Numbered from the stretch's first letter, positions 32,683-41,906 are shown. The stretch: 64,000 nt of DNA from Rhodoferax_B sp049316285 (GCF_049316285.1 NZ_JBMOXA010000003.1:1-64000); one strand, 5' to 3'. Numbers and translations are program-made. Notes: generated by a model not told the origin, from the sequence alone.

Positions 32683-32886
32683 TTATTCCTTGGCGCCCAG
32701 TGCATGGTTCAGCGCATCGCGCAAAAGCTGCAATTCATCGGTCGAAAACGTGCCAGAAAACTTCACCTGGTGTTCGGGCCGTTTGGCCGTGGCGATGAAG
32801 CGGCTGATCAACAAATGGTGGCCGGTGTCGGTAGGCGTCACACGCGCGTCGATTTGCCAACCAGTGGTGGATTGAAATACCTGCAT
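32683..32886 (-). CDS. Small conserved-looking protein of unknown function
   Basis: 67 residues, not recognised. Compact mixed alpha/beta sequence (MQVFQSTTGWQIDARVTP, LISRFIATAKRPEHQVKFSG, TDELQLLRDALNHAL) with no membrane segment. AAGGAGA lies 6 bases before the ATG, and its 3' end meets the terminator at 32633-32666, so it is very likely a real gene. Confidence 0.7.
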   Translation of the reverse strand: MQVFQSTTGWQIDARVTPTDTGHHLLISRFIATAKRPEHQVKFSGTFSTDELQLLRDALNHALGAKE

Positions 32887-33307
32887 TTGATTCTCCTTGC
32901 CCCGCAGACGATGAGAACGTCTGCTGCGTGCGGGGAGGAGTCGCGGCTCAACGTTTTAGCAGTTGTTAACGCCCCTGCAATAGTCATAACTCGGGCGGCC
33001 ACCGCGTGACGGTGGAGCGCTGATTGTAGTGGCAGCGCGGGGGGATCTTGCGCAACCACCCGGGCGAGTGCCGCAGCAATCGGCAAACACAGGCATCGGC
33101 GTCGCTTTTCTGCGAGGTATTCCAGAAAAAAAGCCCGCAGAACCGATTGCGGTTGCAGGCCGCGCCGGCGCAACTGACGCCGGAACCCGCTGTGATGCCA
33201 CAAGGGCAGGCAGGGTCACGGCGCCGCAGCTGCTCGGCGGCGTGGCTCGGACAGGCTGCAAAAAGCGCGCTCAGCGGTTTGAAGCAATTTGCGGCCACCG
33301 CCCTGGG
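32887..33307. other. Gene-poor 421-base stretch
   Basis: No convincing coding region: the open frames are Arg/Pro/Ala-rich shadows without ribosome sites. A CCACCG-CGTGA-CGGTGG hairpin sits at 32999-33015. It separates the small gene from the end of the LysR gene and holds the promoter of the small gene at its left edge. Confidence 0.5.
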
Positions 33308-34240
33308 TCAGCCGGTTTTGCGCTGCCGTGTGGCCGTTCCACGCGGCTTTTCATGCTGGCCGTAGTAGGCCAGGGCCAGGGTGCGCAGAAGCTCCGTGGC
33401 CAGGCGGCTGGGGCGTGTGGCGGGCCGGGCCTTGGGCACGGCCAGTACCACGCGGTTGCGGATGGCGGGGCTGACGATGGCGGCCACGTGCAGCACTTGC
33501 GGGTAGTTCCACAAGCGCACGGCGCTGGCCGGCAGCACGGTGTGCGACACACCACGTGCCACCAGCGACAGCACGGTCTGCACCGAGTCGACCTCGGCCA
33601 CGATGGACAAGGGCAGGCCGCGCGGCCGGGTTTCCTTTTCCAGCAACTGGCGCAGCGCGTTCGGCCCGCTGGGCATGACCAGGGGCAGGGCGGCGACGTC
33701 GGCCAGCTTGATGCGCGCGGGCAGGGGCTTGGGGCCAAACAGCACCAGTGGTTCACGCGCCAGGGTTTCCTCTTGCACCTGGGCCGAATGCGGCGGATCG
33801 AACAGGATGGCGGCATCGAGCTTGCCGGCCACCAGCCATTCGCGCAGCCGGATGCTCAAGGCCTCCACCACACAAATCACCGCGTCCGGGTACTGGGCGC
33901 GAAAGCGTTCTATCAGGTCGGCGGTGAGCACCTGGGCCACGCGTGGCGGCAAGCCCACGGTCACACGCCCGTGTGGGCTGGCGCGGCGTTCGTGCATGTC
34001 GGTGCGCGCGCGCTCGGCCAACTCGAAGATGTTGCGCGCGTGGGCCAACAAGGCCAGGCCCGACTCGGTGGGCTCTGCGCCGCGGCCGGTGCGCACCAGC
34101 AGCGGCTGGCCAACCTCCTGCTCCAGCAGCAGTACCTGGCGGCTCAACGCGGGCTGCGACATGTGTAATGCGGCAGCGCCACGGCTGAAGCTTCCGGCCT
34201 CGACCACGGCCACAAAGTAGTGCAGGCGCGTCAGGTCCAT
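33308..34240 (-). CDS. LysR family transcriptional regulator
   Basis: 310 residues. The N-terminal winged helix (MDLTRLHYFVAVVEAGSFSRGAAALHMSQPALSRQV) is classic LysR; the effector domain (HGRVTVGLPPRVAQVL...) follows. The basic C-terminus (HEKPRGTATRQRKTG) is a tail. It is divergent from the amidohydrolase operon starting at 34375 and an ATCC-N11-GGAT box lies between them, so it probably controls that operon. The effector is unknown. Confidence 0.93.
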   Translation of the reverse strand: MDLTRLHYFVAVVEAGSFSRGAAALHMSQPALSRQVLLLEQEVGQPLLVRTGRGAEPTESGLALLAHARNIFELAERARTDMHERRASPHGRVTVGLPPRVAQVLTADLIERFRAQYPDAVICVVEALSIRLREWLVAGKLDAAILFDPPHSAQVQEETLAREPLVLFGPKPLPARIKLADVAALPLVMPSGPNALRQLLEKETRPRGLPLSIVAEVDSVQTVLSLVARGVSHTVLPASAVRLWNYPQVLHVAAIVSPAIRNRVVLAVPKARPATRPSRLATELLRTLALAYYGQHEKPRGTATRQRKTG

Positions 34241-34284
34241 TGCCGGTGGTGTGTGGGATGCATTTTGCGGGTTTTCACGGATGA

Positions 34285-34303
34285 ATCCATCGTATTTGCG
34301 GAT
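34285..34303. promoter_or_regulatory. LysR-type operator (T-N11-A box)
   Basis: ATCC at 34285-34288 and GGAT at 34300-34303 form an inverted repeat with an 11-base spacer, the standard LysR binding geometry. It lies in the 134-base gap between the LysR gene and the operon it faces. Confidence 0.6.
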
Positions 34304-34374
34304 AGCTGGTATTCGGAAAAAGCCAGTCTAGGTGGCCTTGCGTCACCGCACAATTCGGGAAACCGCCCAGCACC

Positions 34375-35241
34375 ATGACCCATATTCAAACTTATCTCGC
34401 CACACCTTCCACGCCACATCTGGCCTTGCCGCCGGGGGCCTGTGATGCCCATGTGCACGTGTTTGGCCCGGCTGAAAAATTCCCCTACGCCGAGGCGCGC
34501 AGCTTCACGCCGGTGGATGCACCCAAGGAGGCGCTGTTTGCCTTGCACCGTATGCTGGGCATCAGGCGTTGTGTGATCGTGCAATCGGCCGTGCATGGTT
34601 TTGACAACCGCGCCGTGGAAGACGCCATCGCCTCCGGCGGCGGGCGCTACCTGGGCGTGGCATTGCTGCCCTTGTCCGTCAGCGATGCCGAGCTGCAGCG
34701 CCTGGCGGCCGCAGGCTTTCGCGGTGTGCGTTTCAACTTCATGCGCCATTTGCAGGCCAGCGCCGGCATAGACGAAGTGCTGGCCTTCAGCCAGCGCCTG
34801 GCGCCACTGGGCATGCACTTGCAGGTGCATTTTGAAAGTGCTCTTGTGCATGTGCTGGGCGAGCGCCTGGTACGCAGCGCTGTGCCGGTGGTGATAGACC
34901 ACATGGGCCGCGTCGATGCCGCGCTGGGCCCGGACCACGCCGACTTCGTGGCTCTGCGCCGCTTGCTGCAGAACCCGCTGTTCCGCATCAAGGTCAGCGG
35001 GGTGGACCGTGTGGCCGCCGGCCCCGCGTACTACGCCCAGGGCGTGGCCTTGGCACGCCTGCTGGTGCAGGACGCGCCGGATCGCTGCTTCTGGGGCAGT
35101 GATTGGCCGCACCCCAACCACCACCACGTGCCGGATGACGGTGTGCTGGTCGACCTGCTGGCCGATATCGCCCCGGATGCAGCGCAGCGCCAGCGGCTGC
35201 TGGTCGACAACCCGCTGGCGTTTTACCGTTTTCCCTCTTGA
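34375..35241 (+). CDS. Amidohydrolase-superfamily lactonase (2-pyrone-4,6-dicarboxylate-hydrolase-like)
   Basis: 288 residues. N-terminal metal-type motif PGACDAHVHVFGPAEKFPY at about 21-39, then RCVIVQSAVHGFD, GVRFNFMRH, PVVIDHMGRV and the C-terminal GSDWPHPNHHHVPDD. The set matches LigI-like hydrolases of the amidohydrolase superfamily, which open lactones and may act without metal. It is first in a five-gene operon with an SDR, a Bug-type receptor and a decarboxylase-like protein, suggesting breakdown of an aromatic or lactone acid. The substrate is not known. Confidence 0.88.
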   Translation: MTHIQTYLATPSTPHLALPPGACDAHVHVFGPAEKFPYAEARSFTPVDAPKEALFALHRMLGIRRCVIVQSAVHGFDNRAVEDAIASGGGRYLGVALLPLSVSDAELQRLAAAGFRGVRFNFMRHLQASAGIDEVLAFSQRLAPLGMHLQVHFESALVHVLGERLVRSAVPVVIDHMGRVDAALGPDHADFVALRRLLQNPLFRIKVSGVDRVAAGPAYYAQGVALARLLVQDAPDRCFWGSDWPHPNHHHVPDDGVLVDLLADIAPDAAQRQRLLVDNPLAFYRFPS

Positions 35242-35264
35242 ACCGTTTTAACCGTTGCTGCGCC

Positions 35265-36095
35265 ATGACTGAAACCGTCTCTCTTTTTCAACCCGCTTCA
35301 CGCCGTCTGGACGGCAAGGTCGTGCTGGTCACAGGCGCGGGATCGGTAGGCCCCGGCTGGGGCAATGGCCGGGCCATCGCCGTGCGTTTTGCGCAGGAGG
35401 GTGCACGCGTGTTTGGTGTGGACCGCGCCGTACAAGCCATGGATGAGACGCGGGCGCGCATCGTCGCGGCCCAGGGCGAATTCGAGGGCGTGGCCTGTGA
35501 CGTGACCCATAGCGCGGCGGTGGCCGAGGCGGTGGCGCAATGTCTGGCGCGGTTTGGCCGTATCGACATTCTGGTCAACAACGTTGGTGGTTCGGCCAAG
35601 GGCGGCCCCGAAGAAATGAGTGAAGAGGTGTGGGACACCCAGGTCGACCACAACCTCAAGAGTGTGTTCCTCAGCTGCAAGCATGTGTTGCCGCTGATGG
35701 TGGCGCAGGGCGCGGGTGCCATCGTCAACCTGTCTTCGACTTCCGGCCTGCGCTGGACCGGCTCGGCCCAGATTGCCTACGCGGCCACCAAGGCCGCCGT
35801 GATCCAGTTCAGCCGCGTGTTGGCCGTGCAGTACGCCGACCGGGGCGTGCGCGTCAACACCGTGGTGCCGGGGCAGTTGCATACCCCCATGGTGGAAACA
35901 CGCTTGGCCGGGCAACGCGCCGGCGGCGATGTGCAAGCCCTGCTGGCACAGCGCCAGGCGCGTATTCCGCTGCCCTTCATGGGCGACGGCCGCGATACCG
36001 CTGCGGCAGCGCTGTATCTCGCATCCGACGAGGCGCGCTTCGTCACGGGCACGGAAATTGTGGTTGACGGCGGCATGTCGGTGCGCTGCGATTAA
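35265..36095 (+). CDS. SDR family oxidoreductase
   Basis: 276 residues from ATG 35265. Rossmann motif VVLVTGAGSVGPGWGNGRAIA (a slightly expanded TGxxxGxG), IDILVNNVGG, and the catalytic Ser/Tyr/Lys in NLSSTSGLRWTGSAQIAYAATK. C-terminal VTGTEIVVDGGMSVRCD is typical. It starts 23 bases after the amidohydrolase stop. It likely oxidises a hydroxyl of the pathway intermediate. Confidence 0.92.
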   Translation: MTETVSLFQPASRRLDGKVVLVTGAGSVGPGWGNGRAIAVRFAQEGARVFGVDRAVQAMDETRARIVAAQGEFEGVACDVTHSAAVAEAVAQCLARFGRIDILVNNVGGSAKGGPEEMSEEVWDTQVDHNLKSVFLSCKHVLPLMVAQGAGAIVNLSSTSGLRWTGSAQIAYAATKAAVIQFSRVLAVQYADRGVRVNTVVPGQLHTPMVETRLAGQRAGGDVQALLAQRQARIPLPFMGDGRDTAAAALYLASDEARFVTGTEIVVDGGMSVRCD

Positions 36096-36120
36096 AAAAT
36101 ATTCAACAGGAGACAAAACC

Positions 36121-37107
36121 ATGTTCAAACCTTCAACTTTCCGACGCTGGACGCTGCGCTTGGCCGCCCTCGCTGCGGTCACGCTGCTGGCCGCGCCAGG
36201 TGCATTTGCACAAGACAAGATCACCCGCATCGTGGTCGCCTTCCCACCCGGTGGCCCGGTGGACTTTGTGGCCCGCGCCATGGCCGACCAGTTGGGCAAG
36301 GAACTCGGTGGCCAGCAGGTGATCATCGAAAACAAGGCTGGGGCCAACGGCGCAATTGCGGCTGAGTATGTGTCGCGTGCCGCACCCGATGCCCACACGC
36401 TGTGGCTCACCAGCGTGGGCGCGGTGGCCATCAACCCCGCGCTGTACGACAAGCTGCCCTACGATCCGGTGCGGGATCTCACGCCGGTGTCGTTGGCCGT
36501 GCGCAATGTTGAGGTGCTGGTGGTGCCGGCGAGCGCGCCCTACAACACCGGAGCCGAATTTGTGGCCGCCGCGCGCAAGAGTGCGCAGCCAATGACCTTG
36601 GCTTCGTCCGGCACCGGCAGCGTGCCGCACCTGGCGATGGAGCAGTTGTCGGACGCGGCCAAGGTGCCGCTGATGCACGTGCCGTACAAGGGTGCGGCGC
36701 CGGCCATCAACGACGTGATGGCCGGCCATGTGAACGGCTTCTTTGGCGATATTCCGGGGCTCATAGGCTTCATCAAAGGCGGCAAACTCAAGCCGATTGG
36801 CCTTGCCGCCACCAAGCGGCATCCGCTGCTGCCCGACGTGAAAACCTTTGCCGAGATGGGCGTGCCGGGTGTGGATTCGGACAACTGGTACGCCTTGTTT
36901 GCCGCCAAGGGCACGCCGCCCGCAGCGGTGGAGAGCATGAACCAGGCCGTGCGCCGCGCGCTGGACAACGAGGCGGTGAAGAGCAAACTTTTGGCCTCGG
37001 GTGCCGAGCCTGCGCCATCGACACCGGCCGACCTGGCGAAACTGCTGGCGACCGACAGCGCCAAATGGGCGGCGGTGGTGCGCAGCAAAAACATCAAACC
37101 CGATTGA
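36121..37107 (+). CDS. Bug/TctC family periplasmic solute-binding protein
   Basis: 328 residues. Signal peptide LAALAAVTLLAAPGAFAQ. Mature start KITRIVVAFPPGGPVDFVARAMA, later PYKGAAPAINDVMAGHVNGFF and KLKPIGLAATKRHPLLPDV, are Bug-family hallmarks. AGGAGA precedes the ATG. Bug proteins bind carboxylates for tripartite tricarboxylate transporters; no TctA/TctB is nearby, as is common in Burkholderiales. In this operon it likely binds the pathway substrate. Confidence 0.93.
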   Translation: MFKPSTFRRWTLRLAALAAVTLLAAPGAFAQDKITRIVVAFPPGGPVDFVARAMADQLGKELGGQQVIIENKAGANGAIAAEYVSRAAPDAHTLWLTSVGAVAINPALYDKLPYDPVRDLTPVSLAVRNVEVLVVPASAPYNTGAEFVAAARKSAQPMTLASSGTGSVPHLAMEQLSDAAKVPLMHVPYKGAAPAINDVMAGHVNGFFGDIPGLIGFIKGGKLKPIGLAATKRHPLLPDVKTFAEMGVPGVDSDNWYALFAAKGTPPAAVESMNQAVRRALDNEAVKSKLLASGAEPAPSTPADLAKLLATDSAKWAAVVRSKNIKPD

Positions 37108-37141
37108 AGCTGTTCTAAGGCTTTTGGAGACATCTTCAGCC

Positions 37142-37660
37142 ATGCGTTTAAACCCCATCACCCCGGGCACACGCCCGGAACTGGCCGCCCAAGAGGCGCA
37201 AATCCTGGCGGCGCGCGGCCGCATCTCGCCGCTGTACCAGGTGCTGCTGAACAGCCCGCCCGTGGCGCATGGCTGGGAGCAAATGCTTTCGGCCATACGC
37301 AACCACAACAGCCTGCCCGCCAGCCTGCGCGAACTGGTGATACTGCGTGTGGCGGTGCTCAACCGAGCGCCGTATGAGTTCGATGCCCACGTACCACATG
37401 CGCTGGCCGCGGGTGTGTTGCCGGCCACCATAGAGGCCATGCGGGCACCGTCGCTGAGCGCACACCCCGGTATGACCGATCTGCAGCGCCTGGTACTCGA
37501 ATACACCGATGCCATGACACGCGACATCCATGTGGCCGAGGCCTTGTTTGCGCGTGTGCGGGCGCACTTTGACGACCAGGCCTTGCTCGACCTGACGGCC
37601 ACCGTGGCCGCCTACAACATGGTGTCGCGCCTGTTGGTGGCGCTGCAGATTGGGCATTGA
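37142..37660 (+). CDS. Carboxymuconolactone decarboxylase-like (AhpD-fold) protein
   Basis: 172 residues from ATG 37142. The CMD/AhpD fold is seen in SLPASLRELVILRVAVLNRAPYEFDAHVPHALAAGV, but the CxxC pair of AhpD is replaced (YEFDAHVPHA), so a peroxiredoxin-reductase role is unlikely. It may act on a lactone or hydroxy acid of the operon's pathway. Confidence 0.85.
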   Translation: MRLNPITPGTRPELAAQEAQILAARGRISPLYQVLLNSPPVAHGWEQMLSAIRNHNSLPASLRELVILRVAVLNRAPYEFDAHVPHALAAGVLPATIEAMRAPSLSAHPGMTDLQRLVLEYTDAMTRDIHVAEALFARVRAHFDDQALLDLTATVAAYNMVSRLLVALQIGH

Positions 37661-37662
37661 GC

Positions 37663-38250
37663 ATGGCAAGCCTTACTGAATTGCAGCTGCTGCAGGCGCG
37701 TCTGCCCGCGTCCGTGGGCGTGGCGGCGGTGGAAGCCGGTGTACGGGCGTTCTGCGCCGCAGGCCAACTGCCGTTGCGCCGCCTCGCCTGGTCGTCCACG
37801 CTGCACGAAATCTATGTCTACCTGGAGTCTGCAGAGCCCTCGGTTGCCGCCTTCAAGACACATTGCCCCTGGGCGTTGGAGGTGGGTCTTTCGCGGCTCG
37901 AGCAGGTGTTCGACACACCCGGCATCTCGCATGGTGCCGAGGCCCGCTTCCATTACGTGGTGGAGATGGACCCGGAGGCCGGCTGGATGCCAGAGATCAG
38001 CCGCTGGTACGACACCGAACACATGCCAGGCCTGGCCGCCGTGCCCGGCTGTGTACGCGCCACACGCTTTCTGAACCATGGCCACGGCCCGCTGTCGCTG
38101 GCCTGTTACGACCTCACGTATGCCGAGGCCTTGGGCTCGGCACCCTGGCTGGCGGTGCGCGCCACCGCGTGGAGCGACGTGGCGCGGCCGCATTTCACCA
38201 ACACCAAACGCACCATGTTTGAGGTGCCGCGTGGTGTGGATTTCGCATGA
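37663..38250 (+). CDS. Dimeric alpha/beta-barrel-type protein of unknown function
   Basis: 195 residues from ATG 37663, two bases after the previous stop. Two ferredoxin-like repeats appear: an N-terminal half (LRRLAWSSTLHEIYVYLE) and a C-terminal half with PEISRWYDTEHMPGLAAVPGCVRATRF, which resembles EthD/dimeric-barrel domains. A role in the same degradative pathway, such as an isomerase or decyclising step, is inferred from position only. Confidence 0.7.
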   Translation: MASLTELQLLQARLPASVGVAAVEAGVRAFCAAGQLPLRRLAWSSTLHEIYVYLESAEPSVAAFKTHCPWALEVGLSRLEQVFDTPGISHGAEARFHYVVEMDPEAGWMPEISRWYDTEHMPGLAAVPGCVRATRFLNHGHGPLSLACYDLTYAEALGSAPWLAVRATAWSDVARPHFTNTKRTMFEVPRGVDFA

Positions 38251-38415
38251 GCTTATGTGTGTGCACCTGGGTTTCGTGGCTTCAATGCCACATCCCTGTG
38301 GCCTGCAGGTAGTTGTCACCTCGAAGTGGTAGGCATTCGTTCACTGCAACGATAGACTCGCGCTCGCCCGATCTTCCGGGCCGCAGGTTTGTCGTCAATT
38401 TGATGGACTAGAACA

Positions 38416-39456
38416 ATGCACTACAAAGAATCCAGAGAACGCAGCGCCGAACTGCTGCGCGCCGCCATTGGCCACATGGGCCACCATGATGCGGCGCTCA
38501 ATCCTCTGAGTTTTACGGTCTGGTATGAATATGCGGCGGGCCTGAATCTACGGCTCAACGAAGCCATTGCACGGCGCTTGCTGGAAGAGCCACGGTTTGG
38601 CGACGCGACCATAGAGCGGCTGTACCGCGAACACATTGCCAGCATAGACGTGGCCACCATGGAGCGTATTGGCAACGACTTCAAACGCACCATGCATGGC
38701 ATGGCCGAGTCGGCCTCCAATACCGGTGCGCAGGCGGGCGCATTTGGCGCACAACTGTTCAATCTGACGCAGGCCCTGCAGGACAGTGATGCGCCGGCAT
38801 TGGGGCCTTGGTTGTCCGAGGCACTGCAGGGTACGGCCGAGATGAAAAGCTCCGCCGAAGCGCTGCAGCAGCGTGTGGCCTCGAGCCAGCGCGAAATCGA
38901 GCGGCTGCAGGGGGAGTTGACGCGGGTGCGTGATGAGTCCTTGGTCGACACCCTCACCGGCACCTTGAACCGCAAGGGTTTCGAGTCCAGGGTGCAGGAC
39001 CTGCTGCGGCCCGCCGTGGAAGAGGCGCCACCGAACTGCCTGGTGATGTTAGACATCGACCACTTCAAGAAAGTCAACGACACCCATGGCCACGTCATGG
39101 GCGACAAGGTGATCGAGTTGCTGGGCGAGATTCTGCGCACCTCGGTGACACACAAGTCACATGCCGTGGCGCGTTACGGCGGAGAAGAGTTTGCGATTCT
39201 GCTGCCGCGTACCTCGCTTGAAGAAAGCCTGCAACTGGCCGAGCGTGTGCGCGAACGCACCAAGGCCATGAAGATCCGCAACCGCGCCACACAAGAGGTC
39301 ATCATGACCGTGACCATTTCCGCCGGTGTGGCCGTGGCGCGCGAAGACGACGATGTGGTCAGCCTGGTGGCGCGTGCCGATGGGGCGCTGTACCAGGCCA
39401 AACAATCGGGTCGCAACCGCGTGACTTGCGCCGAAGCGCTGCCCGACTTCGCTTAG
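38416..39456 (+). CDS. GGDEF domain diguanylate cyclase
   Basis: 346 residues. A helical N-terminal region (about 1-180; ALNPLSFTVWYEYAAGLN, coiled-coil QQRVASSQREIERLQGEL) precedes the GGDEF domain (DTLTGTLNRKGFESR, LDIDHFKKVNDTHGHVMGD, ARYGGEEFAILLP). The active motif is GGEEF, a competent variant. No RxxD inhibitory site is visible at the expected place before it. No membrane segment, so it is probably cytoplasmic. Confidence 0.93.
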   Translation: MHYKESRERSAELLRAAIGHMGHHDAALNPLSFTVWYEYAAGLNLRLNEAIARRLLEEPRFGDATIERLYREHIASIDVATMERIGNDFKRTMHGMAESASNTGAQAGAFGAQLFNLTQALQDSDAPALGPWLSEALQGTAEMKSSAEALQQRVASSQREIERLQGELTRVRDESLVDTLTGTLNRKGFESRVQDLLRPAVEEAPPNCLVMLDIDHFKKVNDTHGHVMGDKVIELLGEILRTSVTHKSHAVARYGGEEFAILLPRTSLEESLQLAERVRERTKAMKIRNRATQEVIMTVTISAGVAVAREDDDVVSLVARADGALYQAKQSGRNRVTCAEALPDFA

Positions 39457-39459
39457 TGT

Positions 39460-40386
39460 TTACTTCGGCAGCGTGTGCAGCGGCACATCGTTGTGAATGG
39501 CGATGTGCTCCAGCTGTTTTCGGCTCTTGCCCGCCAGAAATGCCGTGATGGCCCGGTGTGTGGCGCGGGCCTGCATGTCGCTTGTCGCCGCCAATCCGGC
39601 GACACTGCACAAGGCGGCCGCAAAGTGTGGCTCCAGCGCGGCCACGGCCACACGGCCGTCCTTGCAGGGGTAGATGCGGTAGCCCGCGTGTTGGCCGCCG
39701 AGCAGGGCGCCGGGCGCGGTAAGACCCCATAGGCGCGGCAGCGCCAGATAGGCGGCCGCATCGGCCAGCGCGACTTCCAGATAGGCGCCGGGAGCACCCG
39801 TGTGACGCAGCAGCGCCAGTTGCAAGACGGCTTCTGTGGCTTGCAGCGCGCCGCCCATGTCGGCAAACAGTGAAGCGGGCAGGTCCAGTCCGGGCAGCAG
39901 GCCGTGCTCGGCCTGGTAGGTCAGGTCATGGCCGGGCTCTTCGGCACGCGTGCCCAGCGCACCGACGATGCAGACTTGCGACAGCGCCGGATACTGCTTG
40001 TGCAATGCTCGCCAGTCGAGCCCGAGCTTGGGCAGGGCCGAGGGGCGAAACGAGGTCAACAGCACATCGGTTTTGGCCAGCGCGCGGTGCAACGCCTTTT
40101 GCCCGGCGGGTGTTTTGAGGTTGGCTGTTTGCACACGAATGCCTTCGTGCAGCGCGGCATAAACCACCGGGTTGTAGTGGGCCATGGGGTCGCCGCTGGC
40201 TTTTGTTTGGCCCGGCGTATCCGGTCCGGGTGGCTCGATCTTCACGCAGCTCGCACCCAGGGCGCGGCAACGCAACAGGGCGGCGGGGCCCGGCAGGTTG
40301 AGCGCCAGGCTCAGAATGCGCAGGCCCTTGAGTGGTTTCAAGGGCTTTTGTGGGCGGGCTGATGGGGTGCTTGCAGAAGGACTCAT
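39460..40386 (-). CDS. CaiB/BaiF-family CoA-transferase
   Basis: 308 residues, on the short side for the family (about 380-400). LKGLRILSLALNLPGPAALLRCRALGASCVKIEPP at the N-terminus, the region ending LPASLFADMGGALQATEAVLQLA with the expected Asp nucleophile, and GALLGGQHAGYRIYPCKDGRVAVAALE are typical. The shorter length reflects a compact insert region. It is convergent with the diguanylate cyclase (3-base gap). Substrate unknown. Confidence 0.85.
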   Translation of the reverse strand: MSPSASTPSARPQKPLKPLKGLRILSLALNLPGPAALLRCRALGASCVKIEPPGPDTPGQTKASGDPMAHYNPVVYAALHEGIRVQTANLKTPAGQKALHRALAKTDVLLTSFRPSALPKLGLDWRALHKQYPALSQVCIVGALGTRAEEPGHDLTYQAEHGLLPGLDLPASLFADMGGALQATEAVLQLALLRHTGAPGAYLEVALADAAAYLALPRLWGLTAPGALLGGQHAGYRIYPCKDGRVAVAALEPHFAAALCSVAGLAATSDMQARATHRAITAFLAGKSRKQLEHIAIHNDVPLHTLPK

Positions 40387-40482
40387 GCGCTATTAGTTTG
40401 GTAGCTGTTTGCGCATATTCTGCAAGCATGAGAGGCGTTTTTCTCTTGTGGTTTACGCCGAGCCCATGCGGTGAACTGGCTG

Positions 40483-40755
40483 TTACTTCGCGGCGCTGGC
40501 CGCCGCAGCGTTGGCTGCTGCGGCCGCCGCCAATGCGGCTGCAACCGCGTCGGCTGCCGGGGGTGGCGCGGTGTTGTTGGCCGCTGCGGCCGGAGCGGCG
40601 GTGCTGGCCGTTTCGGCCGCAGGAGCCGCAGCAGGCGCGGGGGCTGCGACCGGGGCTGCAACCGGGGCTGGAGCCGCCGGTGCTTCTTCCTTTTTGCCGC
40701 AGGCGGCCAGAACCAACAGGGCGAGTACGGCTGAGAGCGCTAGGGATTTTTTCAT
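40483..40755 (-). CDS. Ala/Pro-rich lipoprotein
   Basis: 90 residues from ATG 40755. Signal peptide with lipobox LVLAAC, then KKEEAPAAP and a tail made almost wholly of Ala, Pro and Thr, ending in long Ala runs. Probably an envelope lipoprotein with an unfolded tail; low-complexity composition makes homology unreliable. Confidence 0.65.
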   Translation of the reverse strand: MKKSLALSAVLALLVLAACGKKEEAPAAPAPVAAPVAAPAPAAAPAAETASTAAPAAAANNTAPPPAADAVAAALAAAAAANAAAASAAK

Positions 40756-40863
40756 TGGATGATGTTGATAAAGGAATCGGGCCAGGCCACATGCTGAAGC
40801 ATGTGGCCCCGCGCAACGCAGCAACTTACGTGCCGAAAGCCTCGCAAATCAAACGTTTGCTTA

Positions 40864-41874
40864 TCAATTTCCAGGCTGCTGAAGCTCATGCTGGGCCGCC
40901 AGTGATCGCACACGTTGCGCTGTTGGCGGCAGAAAACTGGCGTCGAACAGGCGCTCGGGTGCGGGGGCACGGGCCAGCCGTTTGGCCTTGTGCATCAAGG
41001 TAATGGTTTGCGCCAGGCGTGCCGGGTCGGCCGCGCCAATGCCCAGTGTGGCACCTTCGGTGTGTGCCATCTCCAGCGCCAGGGTGCCGGCCAGGCGGGC
41101 GCGGTTGGCGACGCGGTCAATCGCCGGGTTGCGCTGGGCCACGGCATCGATGGCCGCATCGATATCGGCCACGGTGTCGGCCACACCGCGGTTCACCGCG
41201 CGCACCAGGCCGGCCACCATGCCGGGGTGGTTGCGCCGCAAGGTAGGGGTGACCATCAGTGCAGCGCCGTAGAGCGAAGGCACGTGGTGGCGCCATTCAA
41301 AATGGCGCAAGGCGCTGGTCGGGGCTATGCCGGCTTCTATGGCCTGCGCATTGATGGTGTTCACAAAGCCAAACAGGCCGTCCCACTGGCCCTGCAGCAT
41401 CAGCGCCACCAGCTCGCGGTGCGGCAGGTCGGATACTTCGACTTTCACCGCCGCCGGTTCTATGCCGCAGGCCATGCAGAACTCCGGGAACATGCGCCAG
41501 GCGGCATCGTTGGGGTGTGTGACCAGGGTGCGGCCAAGCAAATCCCTGGGGCTGCGCACCGGGCCGGTTGCCGGCACGGCAATGGTGTAGGGCGAGCGGT
41601 TGTGCATGGCATAGACCGCAATCGGCGCATCGTCGGGCCGCGCCGTGGCCCATTCCACCAAGGCGTTCATGTCGCCGTAACCGGCGTCGAACAAACCGTC
41701 GGCCAGCTTGGGCACGGCGTTGGCCAGGGTGTCGCCTTCGGTGAAATCTATGGCCAGGCCTTCGTCGCGGAAATAACCCCTGTCGTCCGCCAGAAAGAAC
41801 CAGGCCTGCGGGCCCGAGTAAAAGGTGTTCAGGATGAAGCGCAGGCGGAACAGATTGGCAGATGAGGTAAACAT
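40864..41874 (-). CDS. NMT1/THI5-like (TauA-type) substrate-binding-fold protein without signal peptide
   Basis: 336 residues. The start LRFILNTFYSGPQAWFFLADDRGYFRDEGLAID and later LLGRTLVTHPNDAAWRMFPEF and MLQGQWDGLFGFVNTINAQAI match the NMT1/THI5-like periplasmic-binding fold. There is no signal peptide, and an in-frame TGA lies seven codons before the ATG, so an exported form cannot be recovered by an earlier start. No permease or ATPase is adjacent. It follows a Bug-type receptor on the same strand. It may be a decayed transporter component or a cytosolic protein. Confidence 0.85.
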   Translation of the reverse strand: MFTSSANLFRLRFILNTFYSGPQAWFFLADDRGYFRDEGLAIDFTEGDTLANAVPKLADGLFDAGYGDMNALVEWATARPDDAPIAVYAMHNRSPYTIAVPATGPVRSPRDLLGRTLVTHPNDAAWRMFPEFCMACGIEPAAVKVEVSDLPHRELVALMLQGQWDGLFGFVNTINAQAIEAGIAPTSALRHFEWRHHVPSLYGAALMVTPTLRRNHPGMVAGLVRAVNRGVADTVADIDAAIDAVAQRNPAIDRVANRARLAGTLALEMAHTEGATLGIGAADPARLAQTITLMHKAKRLARAPAPERLFDASFLPPTAQRVRSLAAQHELQQPGN

Positions 41875-41906
41875 GGTGCGGACTCTAGGGCATCACGGTA
41901 CGGGCA

